Shown: positions 35,120 to 44,257, numbered from the stretch's first letter. The stretch is DNA of 64,000 nucleotides from Solirubrobacterales bacterium (GCA_003244205.1 QHBW01000051.1:62957-126956), one strand, 5' to 3'. The notes: generated from the sequence alone by a model not told the origin. Made by a program: numbers and translations.

Positions 35120-35893
35120 CTAGCGCCGTCGGCCGCGACGCTTCGAGCCATCCGAGTGCGGTCGCAGGACGCGGCGGAGCTCGCGGCCGAATGCGTGGTC
35201 GATCGCGTCGCTCATCGCGAGCTGGAAGACCGCCAGCAGCGACTCAGTCGCCAGCGGCCGCAGGCGCTCGAGCGTGCCGCGAACCTCGACCCAGCGCTCC
35301 TCGGGCCGGCCCTCGGCCTCAAATGGCTTCCACACGCTGTCGATGAACAGCTCCACGAAGAGGTTGGCGACGCGGTCGGCGTGATGACGCAAGCGCGCCA
35401 TCACCTCCAATGCCGTGTCGAGCGTGACGCCCAAGCGGCCAAGCTCCTCGCCGGCGCTGACCAGCCGCGGGCTGACCTCCTCATAGCGCCCGTCGCCGAG
35501 TGATCGCAGCAGACCGAGGTCGACGGCCTTGGCCAGCAGGCGCCCATCCGTCGTCTGCCAGCGCCGCGCCAACTCGCTGACGTCGACGAGCTCTGGCTGC
35601 TCATCGCCGAAGGGCTCGCGCAAAGCGCGTGTGAAGCGCAGCACCTCGCCGCTGGAGCCGCCGGCGCCGTCGAGCAGGCGGCGGATCAGGTCGAGGTTGA
35701 GGCCGTCGGCCTGGAGCTCCTTGATCAGCTCGACGCGGGCGAGGTGATCGGGCCCGTAATAGCCGGTGCGCCCCCGCACCGCAGGCGCCGGCAGCAGGCC
35801 GCGCGACTGGTGGGCGCGGATGTTGCGCGCGGTCATGCCCGTGCGTTGGGCGAGCTGGTCGATCGTCAGCTCATCGTGCTCGTTGCTCGCCAT
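35120..35893 (-). CDS. MerR-family transcriptional regulator
   Basis: 257 residues. The N-terminal winged helix starts at about residue 9 (IDQLAQRTGMTARNIRAHQSRGL), with the MerR wing (RTGYYGPDHLARVELIKEL). The rest is a long helical domain without the metal-binding cysteines of the classical members, so a small molecule or protein signal is more likely. A second inverted repeat stands just upstream of its start. Confidence 0.9.
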   Translation of the reverse strand: MASNEHDELTIDQLAQRTGMTARNIRAHQSRGLLPAPAVRGRTGYYGPDHLARVELIKELQADGLNLDLIRRLLDGAGGSSGEVLRFTRALREPFGDEQPELVDVSELARRWQTTDGRLLAKAVDLGLLRSLGDGRYEEVSPRLVSAGEELGRLGVTLDTALEVMARLRHHADRVANLFVELFIDSVWKPFEAEGRPEERWVEVRGTLERLRPLATESLLAVFQLAMSDAIDHAFGRELRRVLRPHSDGSKRRGRRR

Positions 35894-35920
35894 CGCAGTG
35901 CGAGCTTAGAGCCTGCATGA

Positions 35921-35943
35921 GCCATGTATGGGTGGCACATGGC
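35921..35943. promoter_or_regulatory. Candidate MerR operator: inverted repeat
   Basis: GCCATGT (35921-35927) and ACATGGC (35937-35943) form a perfect 7-bp inverted repeat with 9 bases between, 28 bases upstream of the merR start. The size (23 bases in all) suits a MerR dimer site. There is no other gene start in this gap. Confidence 0.45.
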
Positions 35944-35966
35944 AACTGCCGTAACAGCCGCGGCCC

Positions 35967-36416
35967 TCAGTCAGCGGTCTGCACCTGCTGTGGCGGATGA
36001 TCTTCCGCCTGGTCGGCGGCGAAGCGCCGTAATCCTGTGCGCATCCAGGCTGGGATCTCGGTCCTTCGCCAGCTTCGGGCGTCGATCACGACGTGCTGGA
36101 CGCGCACCTCCACGAGCAGCTGCTGGGCTCGCATGACCGCGACGTCGGTGGTCATGCTGGTGGTGCCCAGCTCGACGATCTGGGCGCGCAGCGCCAGCAC
36201 GTCGTCGAAGCGGGCGGGCGCGCGGAACCGCAGGTTGGCCTCACCCACGACGGCGTCATAGCCGCGCTCGTTCATCTCCTGCCATGGCCCGATGGCCGCC
36301 CGCCACAGCTCGGTGAACGCCACATCGGTGTAAAGCAGGTAGTTGGCGTTGAAGACGATGCCCTGGGGGTCGCATTCGCCGTAGCGGACCCGCAGCTCGC
36401 AGCGAAACTCAGCCAC
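35967..36416 (-). CDS. Hotdog thioesterase (4-hydroxybenzoyl-CoA thioesterase/YbgC type)
   Basis: 149 residues from a GTG at 36416. The motif RVRYGECDPQGIVFNANYLLYTD carries the catalytic Asp (ECDPQGI) of the 4HBT/YbgC group, and the rest follows the hotdog order (LRFRAPARFDDVL, TSMTTDVAV). It would hydrolyse an acyl- or aryl-CoA thioester. It starts 8 bases after the CGNR gene ends on the same strand. Confidence 0.82.
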   Translation of the reverse strand: MAEFRCELRVRYGECDPQGIVFNANYLLYTDVAFTELWRAAIGPWQEMNERGYDAVVGEANLRFRAPARFDDVLALRAQIVELGTTSMTTDVAVMRAQQLLVEVRVQHVVIDARSWRRTEIPAWMRTGLRRFAADQAEDHPPQQVQTAD

Positions 36417-36424
36417 GCAAGAGC

Positions 36425-37021
36425 CTATGCGCCGGACCGCCGGCCGCGCTGGCGGCTGCGATAGCGGCGCGCCTTGGCGCGATTGCCGCAGTCGGCCATA
36501 TTGCACCACGTCCTCGAGCGATTCTTGGAGTGGTCGTAGAACGCCCAGCGGCAGCTGTTGTCGGCGCACACCTTCAGTCGCGCCCAGGTGCCCTGCGCTT
36601 CCGCGCGCTCGATGATTGCGAACAGTTGCGCCAGCGCGCCGTCGAGGCCGCCCGCCGTCGGCCGTAGCGCTGGTCGTCCCTCGCGGTCGAGCGAGACGCG
36701 CAGGGGCGCGCTGGCGGCGATCGCATTCAGCCTCCGCGAGGCCGCCTGGCGGCGCGAGCCGGGTGCGCGATGGTCGAGCAGCTCGCGCAGAGCCTCGCGC
36801 GCAAGCTTCGCGCGGACGAGGTCCTCGGGCGCGAGGGCGACGCCGCGGGGGATGAGCCGGCGCGCGGCCAACCACGCGCGCAGCGCGCCGAGATCCGAAA
36901 GCGCGTCGGTCTGCGTCTCCAGGTCGCGCGTGTTCACGAAGGCCTCCACAAGCTCGAGCCGGCCGGGGGCTGGAGCGCGCGTTGTAGGGGCGGCGGAATC
37001 GGGTCCTGGGGGCGAAGCCAT
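36425..37021 (-). CDS. CGNR zinc-finger regulator (ABATE domain)
   Basis: 198 residues from the ATG at 37021. The N-terminal part resembles the stress-linked ABATE domain (LVEAFVNTRDLETQTDALSD, LGALRAWLAARRL), and the C terminus is the CGNR zinc finger (CADNSCRWAFYD, RTWCNMADCGNRAKARRYR) with four cysteines. Probably a transcription factor. It is divergent from the small gene at 37143. Confidence 0.88.
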   Translation of the reverse strand: MASPPGPDSAAPTTRAPAPGRLELVEAFVNTRDLETQTDALSDLGALRAWLAARRLIPRGVALAPEDLVRAKLAREALRELLDHRAPGSRRQAASRRLNAIAASAPLRVSLDREGRPALRPTAGGLDGALAQLFAIIERAEAQGTWARLKVCADNSCRWAFYDHSKNRSRTWCNMADCGNRAKARRYRSRQRGRRSGA

Positions 37022-37060
37022 CTTGTCCAGTCTACACCGACCGGCAACCGCCAAAACCGT

Positions 37061-37087
37061 TTGGCAGGTCTTGGTAACTGGTATACT
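37061..37087 (+). promoter_or_regulatory. Extended -10 promoter of the small gene at 37143
   Basis: TGGTATACT (37079-37087) is an extended -10 (TGn then TATACT). TTGGCA (37061-37066) is a possible -35 but stands only 15 bases away, so the extended -10 probably carries the promoter. The start codon is 55 bases downstream. Confidence 0.5.
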
Positions 37088-37142
37088 TGGGTCAGTGGTT
37101 ATCCAGAACAAGATCCCGCAACAGAGTCCCGGAGGCGATCCC

Positions 37143-37547
37143 ATGAATCCCAGAGTCAGCGCACCACTCGCAGAGGCCAGGCGGCAGGACCTCGCCGCTA
37201 AGGCCCAACGCCACCACCACATCAGGAGCAAGGCAGACGGTCAGGCTCCGCTCTGGGGGGCGCTCACCGTGCGGGTCGCAAACGCTTGCGACCGGGCAGC
37301 CATTCAGCGCATCGCCGAGCTCGAGCAGTCCGCTGCGCCGGTCGGACCGCTGCTGATCGGGGAGATCCTGCAGCGCCCCGTGGCGGCGGTTTCGCTCGCC
37401 GACGGGAGCGTGATCGCCGACCCGTTTGCCGCAACCAGCGAGCTGGTCGAGCTGATGGGCGTGCGCGCGCGGCAGTTGCGCGGCAGCAGGACACCCGCGC
37501 GCGGGGCTGAGGGCTGGCGGCTCTTGGGCTGGCGGGTCTCTCGCTAG
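37143..37547 (+). CDS. Small GNAT-N-like protein, paralogue of 57535-57819
   Basis: 134 residues. After a basic N-terminal 35 residues, the core (LTVRVANACDRAAIQRIAEL, PLLIGEILQRPVAAVSLADG, VIADPFAATSELVELM) aligns with the protein at 57535 in this window, sharing ADPFAAT-x-LVEL and R-R-L. The strand-helix-strand-strand order resembles the first half of a GNAT acetyltransferase without the acetyl-CoA loop. Function unknown; a role as a small regulatory or binding domain is speculation. Confidence 0.7.
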   Translation: MNPRVSAPLAEARRQDLAAKAQRHHHIRSKADGQAPLWGALTVRVANACDRAAIQRIAELEQSAAPVGPLLIGEILQRPVAAVSLADGSVIADPFAATSELVELMGVRARQLRGSRTPARGAEGWRLLGWRVSR

Positions 37548-37644
37548 CGGGGCCAGACCGCTTGGACCGCTGGTCCTGCCCGCTTCGACAGAACGCGCAA
37601 ATTCGACACAAGACGGCGAACGTGACCGTACGATTCCGGGCACG

Positions 37645-38418
37645 ATGGTGCGACGGCTACCCCAGATCGTGGCGTTCGGAGGCGGTGGCTTCTCGATGGA
37701 GGCGGGGAACCCGCTGCTCGACGACTACGTGCTCGAGCTCGCTCGCGAAGGCTGCTCAGGTCCGCGCCCGCGCGTTTGCTTCCTTCCCACGGCGAGCGGG
37801 GACGCCGATCATTACGTCTGCCGGTTTTACCGACATTTCCCGGCGTCCGTTGTTGAGAGCAGCCATGTCTCGCTCTTTCGCCGCGAGCAGGGGGTTCACC
37901 CCGAACTGTCGGATCTGCGGGAGCATCTCCTCCGCCAGGACCTCATCTACGTGGGCGGAGGAAGCGTGATCTCGGCGCTCGGCGTATGGCGTGCACACGG
38001 TGTCGATGCCATGCTGCGCCAGGCCTGGGAGCAGGGCGTCGTGCTCTGCGGCCCGTCGGCTGGCTCGCTGTGCTGGTTCGAAGAAGGGGTGACGGCCTTC
38101 CACGGTCCCGCCACAACTGTCCGGGGTCTCGGGCTGCTGCCCTGGTCCAACTGCGTTCACTACGGCGGGGAGCCTGTTCGCCGCCTCGAGTACCACCGGG
38201 CCCTTGCTGCCGGCGTCTGCCCGGGATATGCGTGCGAGGACGGTGTGGCGCTGCATTTCGTCGGACAGGAGCTGGCGCACGTCGTCGGGTCCCGTCCGCA
38301 CGCACGCGCGTATCGCGTCGAGACCAAGAGCGACGGCGCCGTCGTTGAGACGGTGCTCAAGACGCGCTACCTCGGCACCGCCGCGGTCGGCGCGAGCGAC
38401 CGCGCGCTTGCGGCCTGA
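37645..38418 (+). CDS. Peptidase E/cyanophycinase-family (S51) protein, first copy
   Basis: 257 residues. A glutaminase-like alpha/beta fold with FGGGGFSME at the start, YVGGGSV at about 103-108 and the nucleophile elbow GPSAGSLCWF (Ser138), followed by NCVHYGGEP (catalytic His172). This matches S51 peptidase E, which cleaves Asp-X dipeptides, and cyanophycinase. The second copy follows immediately. No cyanophycin synthetase lies in the window. Confidence 0.85.
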   Translation: MVRRLPQIVAFGGGGFSMEAGNPLLDDYVLELAREGCSGPRPRVCFLPTASGDADHYVCRFYRHFPASVVESSHVSLFRREQGVHPELSDLREHLLRQDLIYVGGGSVISALGVWRAHGVDAMLRQAWEQGVVLCGPSAGSLCWFEEGVTAFHGPATTVRGLGLLPWSNCVHYGGEPVRRLEYHRALAAGVCPGYACEDGVALHFVGQELAHVVGSRPHARAYRVETKSDGAVVETVLKTRYLGTAAVGASDRALAA

Positions 38419-38479
38419 CACGCGACCGCATTCGGGCGCAAGGCAACCAGGCCTGCGCCGGTGGTGCAAAGTACGGCGG

Positions 38480-39313
38480 GTGTCGCAGCCCACAGGCACC
38501 GAACGGCATCCCAGCGCCGGGCAATCCGAACACCGGCGGATCTTCGCGATGGGGGGCGGGGGTTTCTCGGTCGAGCCCGACAACCCAGCGCTGGACGACT
38601 ACATCCTCTCGCTGTCGCGCGCCCCGGAGCCGAGAATTTGCCTGCTGCCGACGGCCGGGGGCGACGCCGACGAGCAGATTGTTCGTTTCCAAGCCACATT
38701 TGGCGACAAGCAATGCCGCCCTTGCCATGTCTCGCTGTTTCGCCTGGGTCAGAAACCCGTTCCGCTGCGCGAAACGATCCTCCGCCAGGAGATCATCTAT
38801 GTGGGCGGAGGCTCGCTGCGCAACCTGCTGGCCATCTGGCGCGCGCATGGGCTCGATCGCATCCTGCGCGAGGCATGGGAACGCGGAGTAGTCCTGGCCG
38901 GCCTGTCAGCGGGCTCGATGTGCTGGTTCCAAGCTGGCGTGACGAAGTCGGCAGGGGTTCCCGAGACCTATGGTGGTCTTGGCTTGCTCGCGGGGTCGAA
39001 CTCGGTGCACTACGACGCACAGCCAGACCGCCGCCCGGTCTACCTCAACGCGGTCGCAGAGCGACGCATCCCGCCGGGATACGGTGTCGACGACGGCGTC
39101 GGTCTGCTGTTCGTCGGACCCGACCTGGTCGAGACCGTGTCCTCGCGCGCGGACGCGCGCGCCTACTGGGTCATGCCTGACGGGCGCGGCGGCGTGCGGG
39201 AGACGGAGGTCGTGCCGCGCTTCCTTGGCGCCGCCGAGAACCCCGAGCGCTCGGTTCCCTTCGACATTTCGGAGTACCGGCTGGCTCGCAGCGCACGTCG
39301 GCTCGGGGATTAG
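38480..39313 (+). CDS. Peptidase E/cyanophycinase-family (S51) protein, second copy
   Basis: 277 residues from a GTG at 38480, 61 bases after the first copy. It shares the GGGGFS start, YVGGGSL, the elbow GLSAGSMCWF (Ser143) and SNSVHYDAQP (His177). Much of the sequence is closely alike between copies (LLPTAGGDAD versus FLPTASGDAD; LAIWRAHGLDRIL versus LGVWRAHGVDAML), so this is an old tandem duplication; it has an extra N-terminal 20 residues and a longer C terminus. Confidence 0.85.
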   Translation: MSQPTGTERHPSAGQSEHRRIFAMGGGGFSVEPDNPALDDYILSLSRAPEPRICLLPTAGGDADEQIVRFQATFGDKQCRPCHVSLFRLGQKPVPLRETILRQEIIYVGGGSLRNLLAIWRAHGLDRILREAWERGVVLAGLSAGSMCWFQAGVTKSAGVPETYGGLGLLAGSNSVHYDAQPDRRPVYLNAVAERRIPPGYGVDDGVGLLFVGPDLVETVSSRADARAYWVMPDGRGGVRETEVVPRFLGAAENPERSVPFDISEYRLARSARRLGD

Positions 39314-39337
39314 GCCGCGTGTGGCACCCTCCCCGGG

Positions 39338-39640
39338 GTGCGCGGCTCGCGCGTCTGGATCGCGGCCGGGGCGACGGGCCTCGCGTCGATTGCCCTCAGC
39401 ATCGTCGACATCGAGCTGCTGGCCTCCGGTCCGTGCCGCACAGCCGAGGGTCGGGCCTCGGGCAGCTGTCAGGCGATCGTCCACCGCAGCGGCGGCGTGC
39501 TCGTGGTGGGAATCGTCGCCGCGATCAGCATCGCGGCGGCGATCTGGTCGAAGCGACGCGAGGACTGGCGTCCGAGTGGCGCCGCGTTCCTGCTTGTGCT
39601 GGGCGCATCGGCGGCCACCGGAGTCGCCTCGGTGAGCTAG
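39338..39640 (+). CDS. Small membrane protein, probably three helices
   Basis: 100 residues from a GTG. Hydrophobic helices at about 7-27, 53-72 and 82-98, with a loop holding two cysteines (PCRTAEGR, GSCQAIV) that could form a disulfide outside. No family recognised. It follows the second S51 gene after 24 bases. Confidence 0.5.
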   Translation: MRGSRVWIAAGATGLASIALSIVDIELLASGPCRTAEGRASGSCQAIVHRSGGVLVVGIVAAISIAAAIWSKRREDWRPSGAAFLLVLGASAATGVASVS

Positions 39641-39667
39641 CCGCGCTGCGTGCCGGCGTCTCGGCCT

Positions 39668-40843
39668 CTAGGACTCCAGCACGCTGAAGGTGATCCCGAT
39701 CCGCTGCAGGCGACCAAGCAGGGCGTCGCCCATCGCGGTGGCGGTGGTCACCTGCCCGGCGCTCGCCGGCAGGTCGTCGTGGGCGAGACAGAGCGCGGAT
39801 TCGGCGAGCATCCTCGCGGTCTCGCCGTAGCCGGGGTCACCCCCCGCGACCTCGGTGACCACCCGCCGGTCGCCGCCGGTTCCGCGGAAGCGGACCTTGA
39901 ACCAGCTCTTCGCTCGCTGCTCCGGGGTGGGACCGCTCCCCGGCTCGATGCGCCCCAGCAACCACTTGCGCGTCGGAGGGAGCTGGGCAAGCGTGAACAC
40001 GCCGGCGATCCCTCCGACCAGACCGATGGCTGCCGGGAGCCGATCGAGCAGGAGGCTGTGGCTGTAGGAGAAGTCAGGACCGTAGCGCTCGAGCGCGCGC
40101 GCCGAGCGGACGACCACCTGCGGATCGATCGTCGGCATCGGCAGCGCCCACCCGCCAAATGCGCTCTCACGGTGCGGCTTTGGCATCACCGCCCTCGCGC
40201 GACGGCCGATCGGGCGCGGCTCGGCTCGGCGTCGCTCGCCGCTGACCTTGGCGTACTGTCGCGCGCGCGAAAATCCGGTTACCGCCGTGTGGAACGTGCC
40301 GCCCGAGAGGCGGCCGCCAGCACGCACGAAGCCCTCGACGCGCAGCGCTGCGTCCTGCGGGAGCTGCTGGACGGTGAAGTAGGCGCCGAGGTCGTGCGGG
40401 ATCGAGTCAAAGCCGCAGCAGTGGACGATGCGCGCCCCGCTCTCGGTTGCGCGCGCGTGGTGGCAGAGCCACATCAGGTCGACAAACTCGGGCTCGCCTG
40501 TGAGGTCGACATAGTCGGTGCCCGCGTCGGCGCAGGCGGCGACCAGCGGCTCGCCGTACTCGATGTAGGGGCCGACCGTGGTGATCACCACGCGCGCGTT
40601 GGCGGCCACCTCTCTCAGCGACGCCGGGTCATTGACGTCGGCGTGCAGCAGCTCGATCTCCGCACAGTGCGGGTTGATCGCCGCGAGCCGCTCGCGCACG
40701 CCGCGCAGCTTCTCGGGACTTCGTCCCGCGAGCGCCCAGCCCGTCGTCTCGGGGGCGTGCTCGGCCAGGTACTCGGCGGTTAACCCGCCGGTGAAGCCAG
40801 TGGCTCCGAAGAGCACGATGTCGTGCTCCCTCTCAGCGGGCAT
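39668..40843 (-). CDS. Saccharopine dehydrogenase-like reductase (trans-acting enoyl reductase type)
   Basis: 391 residues from the ATG at 40843 (a longer form from 40924 is possible). Rossmann motif LFGATGFTGGL near residue 10, then YVDLTGEPEF, CGFDSIPHDLG and, near the C terminus, GGDPGYGETARMLAES. This pattern is that of the saccharopine-dehydrogenase-like family that includes the mycobacterial enoyl reductase Rv2953 and related proteins. The substrate here is unknown. Convergent with the small membrane gene and divergent from the phosphoesterase. Confidence 0.85.
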   Translation of the reverse strand: MPAEREHDIVLFGATGFTGGLTAEYLAEHAPETTGWALAGRSPEKLRGVRERLAAINPHCAEIELLHADVNDPASLREVAANARVVITTVGPYIEYGEPLVAACADAGTDYVDLTGEPEFVDLMWLCHHARATESGARIVHCCGFDSIPHDLGAYFTVQQLPQDAALRVEGFVRAGGRLSGGTFHTAVTGFSRARQYAKVSGERRRAEPRPIGRRARAVMPKPHRESAFGGWALPMPTIDPQVVVRSARALERYGPDFSYSHSLLLDRLPAAIGLVGGIAGVFTLAQLPPTRKWLLGRIEPGSGPTPEQRAKSWFKVRFRGTGGDRRVVTEVAGGDPGYGETARMLAESALCLAHDDLPASAGQVTTATAMGDALLGRLQRIGITFSVLES

Positions 40844-40956
40844 GGCGCGCAGTCTCTCAGAGGCGCCCGTGATTCGATCGCGCGAGCGCTGCGCGGCATC
40901 CCGCGGCTGCGCCGACTGCGCCATCGATCGCCGGATTGCGCCAGGATGGCTCGCTC

Positions 40957-42396
40957 ATGATCGCTTTGCTCCGCACCTGGGCTCTGCTCGCCGGTGGGCT
41001 GGCCGGGCTGACGCTACCCGCGTCGCCGGCGCAGGCTGCCCCTCCGATCAAGCATGTCTTCATCGTCATGCTTGAAAACGAGAACGCGGCCACGAGCTTC
41101 GGGTCGAGCAGCGCGTCGCCCTACCTGGCGCGCACGCTCCCGGCGATGGGCGCCTACGTGCCCAACTACTACGGCACCGGGCACGTAAGCCTCGACAACT
41201 ACGTCACGATGGTGAGCGGGCAGGCGCCGAACCCGATCACCCAGACCGACTGTCTGTTCTACGCGAACGTCGTGCCCGGGGTCATCGGCCCCAATGATCA
41301 GGCGATCGGTCAGGGCTGCGTCTATCCCAGCCAGGTCCAGACGATCGGCGACCAACTCCAGGTGCTCGCCCTCCCGTGGCGCGGCTACATGGAGAGCATG
41401 GGCGCCAATCCTGCGCGTGAGTCGGCGACCTGCGGGCACCCGGCGCTCAACAGCCAGGATCACACTCAATCTGCCACAGCCACGGACCAGTACGCGAGTC
41501 GTCATGACCCCTTCGTCTACTTCCACTCCGTCATCGACGACCAGGTGAGCTGCGATCAACACGTGGTCAACCTCGACCGCTTGCCCGCCGACCTGGCCTC
41601 GGAGCAGACCACGCCGAGCTACAGCTTCATCAGCCCCAGCCTCTGCAACGACGGCCACGACGCCACCTGCGCCAACGGAGGCCCGGGCGGCTTGAAGGCG
41701 ATCGACGGGTTCCTCAGCGCGTGGGTGCCACGGATCGTCGCCTCGCCGGCGTTTCGCGACGGCGGGCTGCTGGTCGTCACGTTCGACGAGTCGGCCAACG
41801 ACAACAGCTCCTGCTGCGGGGAGCCAGCCGGCCTCAACACACCGCTTGCAGGCCTCGGCGGACCGGGCGGAGGCAAGGTCGGCGCCGTGCTCGTATCGCC
41901 ATACATCCGTGGCGGGACGGTCACCCAGACCCCCTACAACCACTACAGCCTGCTGCGTAGCGTCGAGGACTACTTCGGTGTCGCCCACCTCGGCTATGCC
42001 GCGGCCAGCGACCTCGCCAGCTTCGGCGCCGACGTGTTCACGGCGCCCGCCGGAGACGGTCTGCCGCCGGCTCCGGTTGCCGGCTCCGGCCCCGGCTCCG
42101 GCCCCGGCTGCCACCAGTTGACCGTAGGGAAGCGTCGCGGTCGGCTTCCGCGCGGCAGCGTGCTGCGTCTTGTGCGTGTCGTCGGACGTGCCCGCAGGTC
42201 GCATCTGCAGCTCGCAATCGGACACGGCGCCACGCTGTCGCTGCGGATCGACGCGCGCGCTGGGCGGGTCGTCCGGCGCACGCTGCGCCTGGCTGGCTGT
42301 CGGCGCTACAGCATCGCCCTCCCGGCCGGGCACGGCCGCGTGCTGCTGCGCGCGCGCGTGGGCCGTGCGAGCGAGACGCGCACCGTACGCTACTGA
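40957..42396 (+). CDS. Secreted phosphoesterase (acid phosphatase / phospholipase C family)
   Basis: 479 residues from the ATG at 40957. A signal peptide (LAGGLAGLTLPASPAQA) precedes the phosphoesterase fold starting KHVFIVMLENEN (metal residues Glu and Asn), with GTGHVSLDNYVTMVSGQ, and DGGLLVVTFDESAND near 275. The family also holds phospholipase C. A Gly-Ser-Pro linker (about 378-390) leads to a basic C-terminal beta domain of about 90 residues that might bind the cell envelope. Confidence 0.85.
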   Translation: MIALLRTWALLAGGLAGLTLPASPAQAAPPIKHVFIVMLENENAATSFGSSSASPYLARTLPAMGAYVPNYYGTGHVSLDNYVTMVSGQAPNPITQTDCLFYANVVPGVIGPNDQAIGQGCVYPSQVQTIGDQLQVLALPWRGYMESMGANPARESATCGHPALNSQDHTQSATATDQYASRHDPFVYFHSVIDDQVSCDQHVVNLDRLPADLASEQTTPSYSFISPSLCNDGHDATCANGGPGGLKAIDGFLSAWVPRIVASPAFRDGGLLVVTFDESANDNSSCCGEPAGLNTPLAGLGGPGGGKVGAVLVSPYIRGGTVTQTPYNHYSLLRSVEDYFGVAHLGYAAASDLASFGADVFTAPAGDGLPPAPVAGSGPGSGPGCHQLTVGKRRGRLPRGSVLRLVRVVGRARRSHLQLAIGHGATLSLRIDARAGRVVRRTLRLAGCRRYSIALPAGHGRVLLRARVGRASETRTVRY

Positions 42397-42495
42397 GCGG
42401 AGCGCCCAGCCGCTCTCGACCGTCAGCGCCAGCGGGAATGTTCGCGCCAAGTTCGGCGTCTGTGGGGAGGACCATCACTCCAGCCCGAGGGGGAT

Positions 42496-43041
42496 ATGTA
42501 CGTGAGCAAGCTCCTGATGTCCGCGGTTGCCGCGGCGTTCGCCACAATCGGCGTCGCCGCCTGTGGCTCGAGCTCGTCCAGCAGCTCGGGCGCGCCGTCA
42601 GCGGCGAGCGCACCCAACGCCGCGCCCGCGTCCTCGACGAGCTCGCCGCATGCGGCCACGGGTTCTGCGGCTGCTGTCGTCTCCGCCAAGCAATCGAAGA
42701 TCGGCACGATCCTCGCCGGTCCCGCCAAGCGGAAGACGCTCTACATGTTCCTTAAGGACAAGGGCTCGAGCTCGGCGTGCAACGGCGCCTGCGCATTGGC
42801 TTGGCCGCCCCTGACCACGTCGGCCAAGCCGACCGCCGGCAGCGGCGCCAATGGCGCCGATCTCGCGACGATCACGCGCGCCGACGGCACGACACAGGTG
42901 GCCTACGGCGGCCACCCGCTCTACTACTTCAGCAAGGACGGGGACGCCGGGGACGCCTACGGAGAGGGCTCCAAGGCGTTCGGTGGCGAGTGGTACGCGG
43001 TCTCGCCCGCCGGCAAGAAGGTCGAGAAGAAGGGCTCCTGA
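42496..43041 (+). CDS. Lipoprotein with secreted YX4D-type repeats (COG4315)
   Basis: 181 residues. A signal peptide ends at a lipobox VAACG, then a Ser/Ala linker (20-60), then two copies of the secreted repeat domain: LYMFLKDKGSSSACNGACALAWPP and LYYFSKDGDAGDAYGEG (each with Y/F-x4-D spacing). These domains are common in small actinobacterial lipoproteins of unknown function. The gene stands alone between secreted-protein genes. Confidence 0.82.
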   Translation: MYVSKLLMSAVAAAFATIGVAACGSSSSSSSGAPSAASAPNAAPASSTSSPHAATGSAAAVVSAKQSKIGTILAGPAKRKTLYMFLKDKGSSSACNGACALAWPPLTTSAKPTAGSGANGADLATITRADGTTQVAYGGHPLYYFSKDGDAGDAYGEGSKAFGGEWYAVSPAGKKVEKKGS

Positions 43042-43153
43042 TCCTCGACTGAGTCGGCCTCGCCGAAATTGTCCGCAGGACCGCATCAACTGGCGGTTGC
43101 ATGGGTTGAATGAATGCGAGACGCCCAGATCGGGCATCCTGCTCGGCCGAACC

Positions 43154-44122
43154 ATGCCAATCCGACTTCGCATCTCCTCTGCCATCCCTGCGCTCATCGC
43201 GGCGCTCGTCCTCCTGACCGCCGGCGCCGCCGAGGCCGCGCCGCTCCCGCCGTCTGCCAGCACCGGCAAGCCGGACATGGTCACGTCGAGCAGCGCGCGC
43301 GCCACGGGGACCGTGGATCCGCACGGTCTCCCGACCAACTACTTCTTCCGTTACGGGGCGAGCAAGTCCTACGGGTTTGCGACCCTGTCTACGTCCGCGG
43401 GCACCGGGTCAGCGCCGCTGCCGGTGTCCGCACAGCTCACGCCGTTGAGCGCCGAGACCACCTACCACGTGCAGCTCGTGGCCGAGAACGCGGCCGGCAC
43501 GAGCTTCGGCTCCGACCGGACCTTCACGACGAAGCCGACACCCAACACGGTGATCCTCGGCACCGCGCCGAACCCCGTCCTCTTCGGTCATACCGTTGCG
43601 ATCGACGGCCAACTCAAGGGCGCCGGCGCCGCTGGGGCCAAGGTGACGCTGCAGGCCGACCCGTTCCCCTATCCGCCGGGCGGCTTCCCGCAGGTGGGCA
43701 ACCCAGTCGTGACCAATAACTTCGGGTTCTTCTCCTTCACCGCGCTGCCCACGTTCACGACGCAGTACCGTGTCGTCGCCACGGGCAAGGCCAATCCGGT
43801 CACCGCGGTCGCCGTCGTCGGCGTCGTCCTGCGCGTGCACGTCGATATCCACCGCTCGCACAACCATCGCGTGGTACCGCTGATTCACGGGCTCGCCACG
43901 CCTGGCCACCCCGGCTCGCTGGCGCTGCTGGAGCGGCTCTCGCGCGGGAACTACCGGATCGTCGGCGTGATGACGCTCCACGGTGGCAGCGCGACGACGC
44001 CGTCGGGCTTCGCCGGTCGCATCCGCGTCCACGTCACGGGGCGCTACCGCGTCGAGGTCCGCGCGACGGACGGCAGCAACTTCCCGGGGTTCAGCACCAC
44101 CTTCGGGCTCCGCGCGAGCTGA
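43154..44122 (+). CDS. Secreted protein with fibronectin-like domain
   Basis: 322 residues from the ATG at 43154. A signal peptide (IAALVLLTAGAAEA) is followed by a beta domain of FN3 layout (about 40-125, TNYFFRYGASKSYG, LSAETTYHVQLVAEN) of the type fused in many secreted actinobacterial proteins, then two more beta-rich segments (about 130-215, 215-322). No enzymatic motif. Probably a surface or adhesion protein, but this is a guess. Confidence 0.65.
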   Translation: MPIRLRISSAIPALIAALVLLTAGAAEAAPLPPSASTGKPDMVTSSSARATGTVDPHGLPTNYFFRYGASKSYGFATLSTSAGTGSAPLPVSAQLTPLSAETTYHVQLVAENAAGTSFGSDRTFTTKPTPNTVILGTAPNPVLFGHTVAIDGQLKGAGAAGAKVTLQADPFPYPPGGFPQVGNPVVTNNFGFFSFTALPTFTTQYRVVATGKANPVTAVAVVGVVLRVHVDIHRSHNHRVVPLIHGLATPGHPGSLALLERLSRGNYRIVGVMTLHGGSATTPSGFAGRIRVHVTGRYRVEVRATDGSNFPGFSTTFGLRAS

Positions 44123-44190
44123 TCGGACCTGCCGGGGTGACCCTGCCGCCTGGCTAGTCTCACAGCCGGTCCGGTCCGCCTGCTGGACTG

Positions 44191-44209
44191 ACCCGGCGCC
44201 TCGCCGGGT
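44191..44209 (+). terminator. Hairpin after the FN3-like gene
   Basis: ACCCGGCG (44191-44198) and CGCCGGGT (44202-44209) pair perfectly over 8 bp with a 3-base loop, 69 bases after the stop codon. There is no T-run, so this is weak evidence for an intrinsic terminator. Confidence 0.35.
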
Positions 44210-44257
44210 ACTACCGTCTCCTCGCCCGCGTCCACGCAGGGCGCCGACCTGGAGCCG

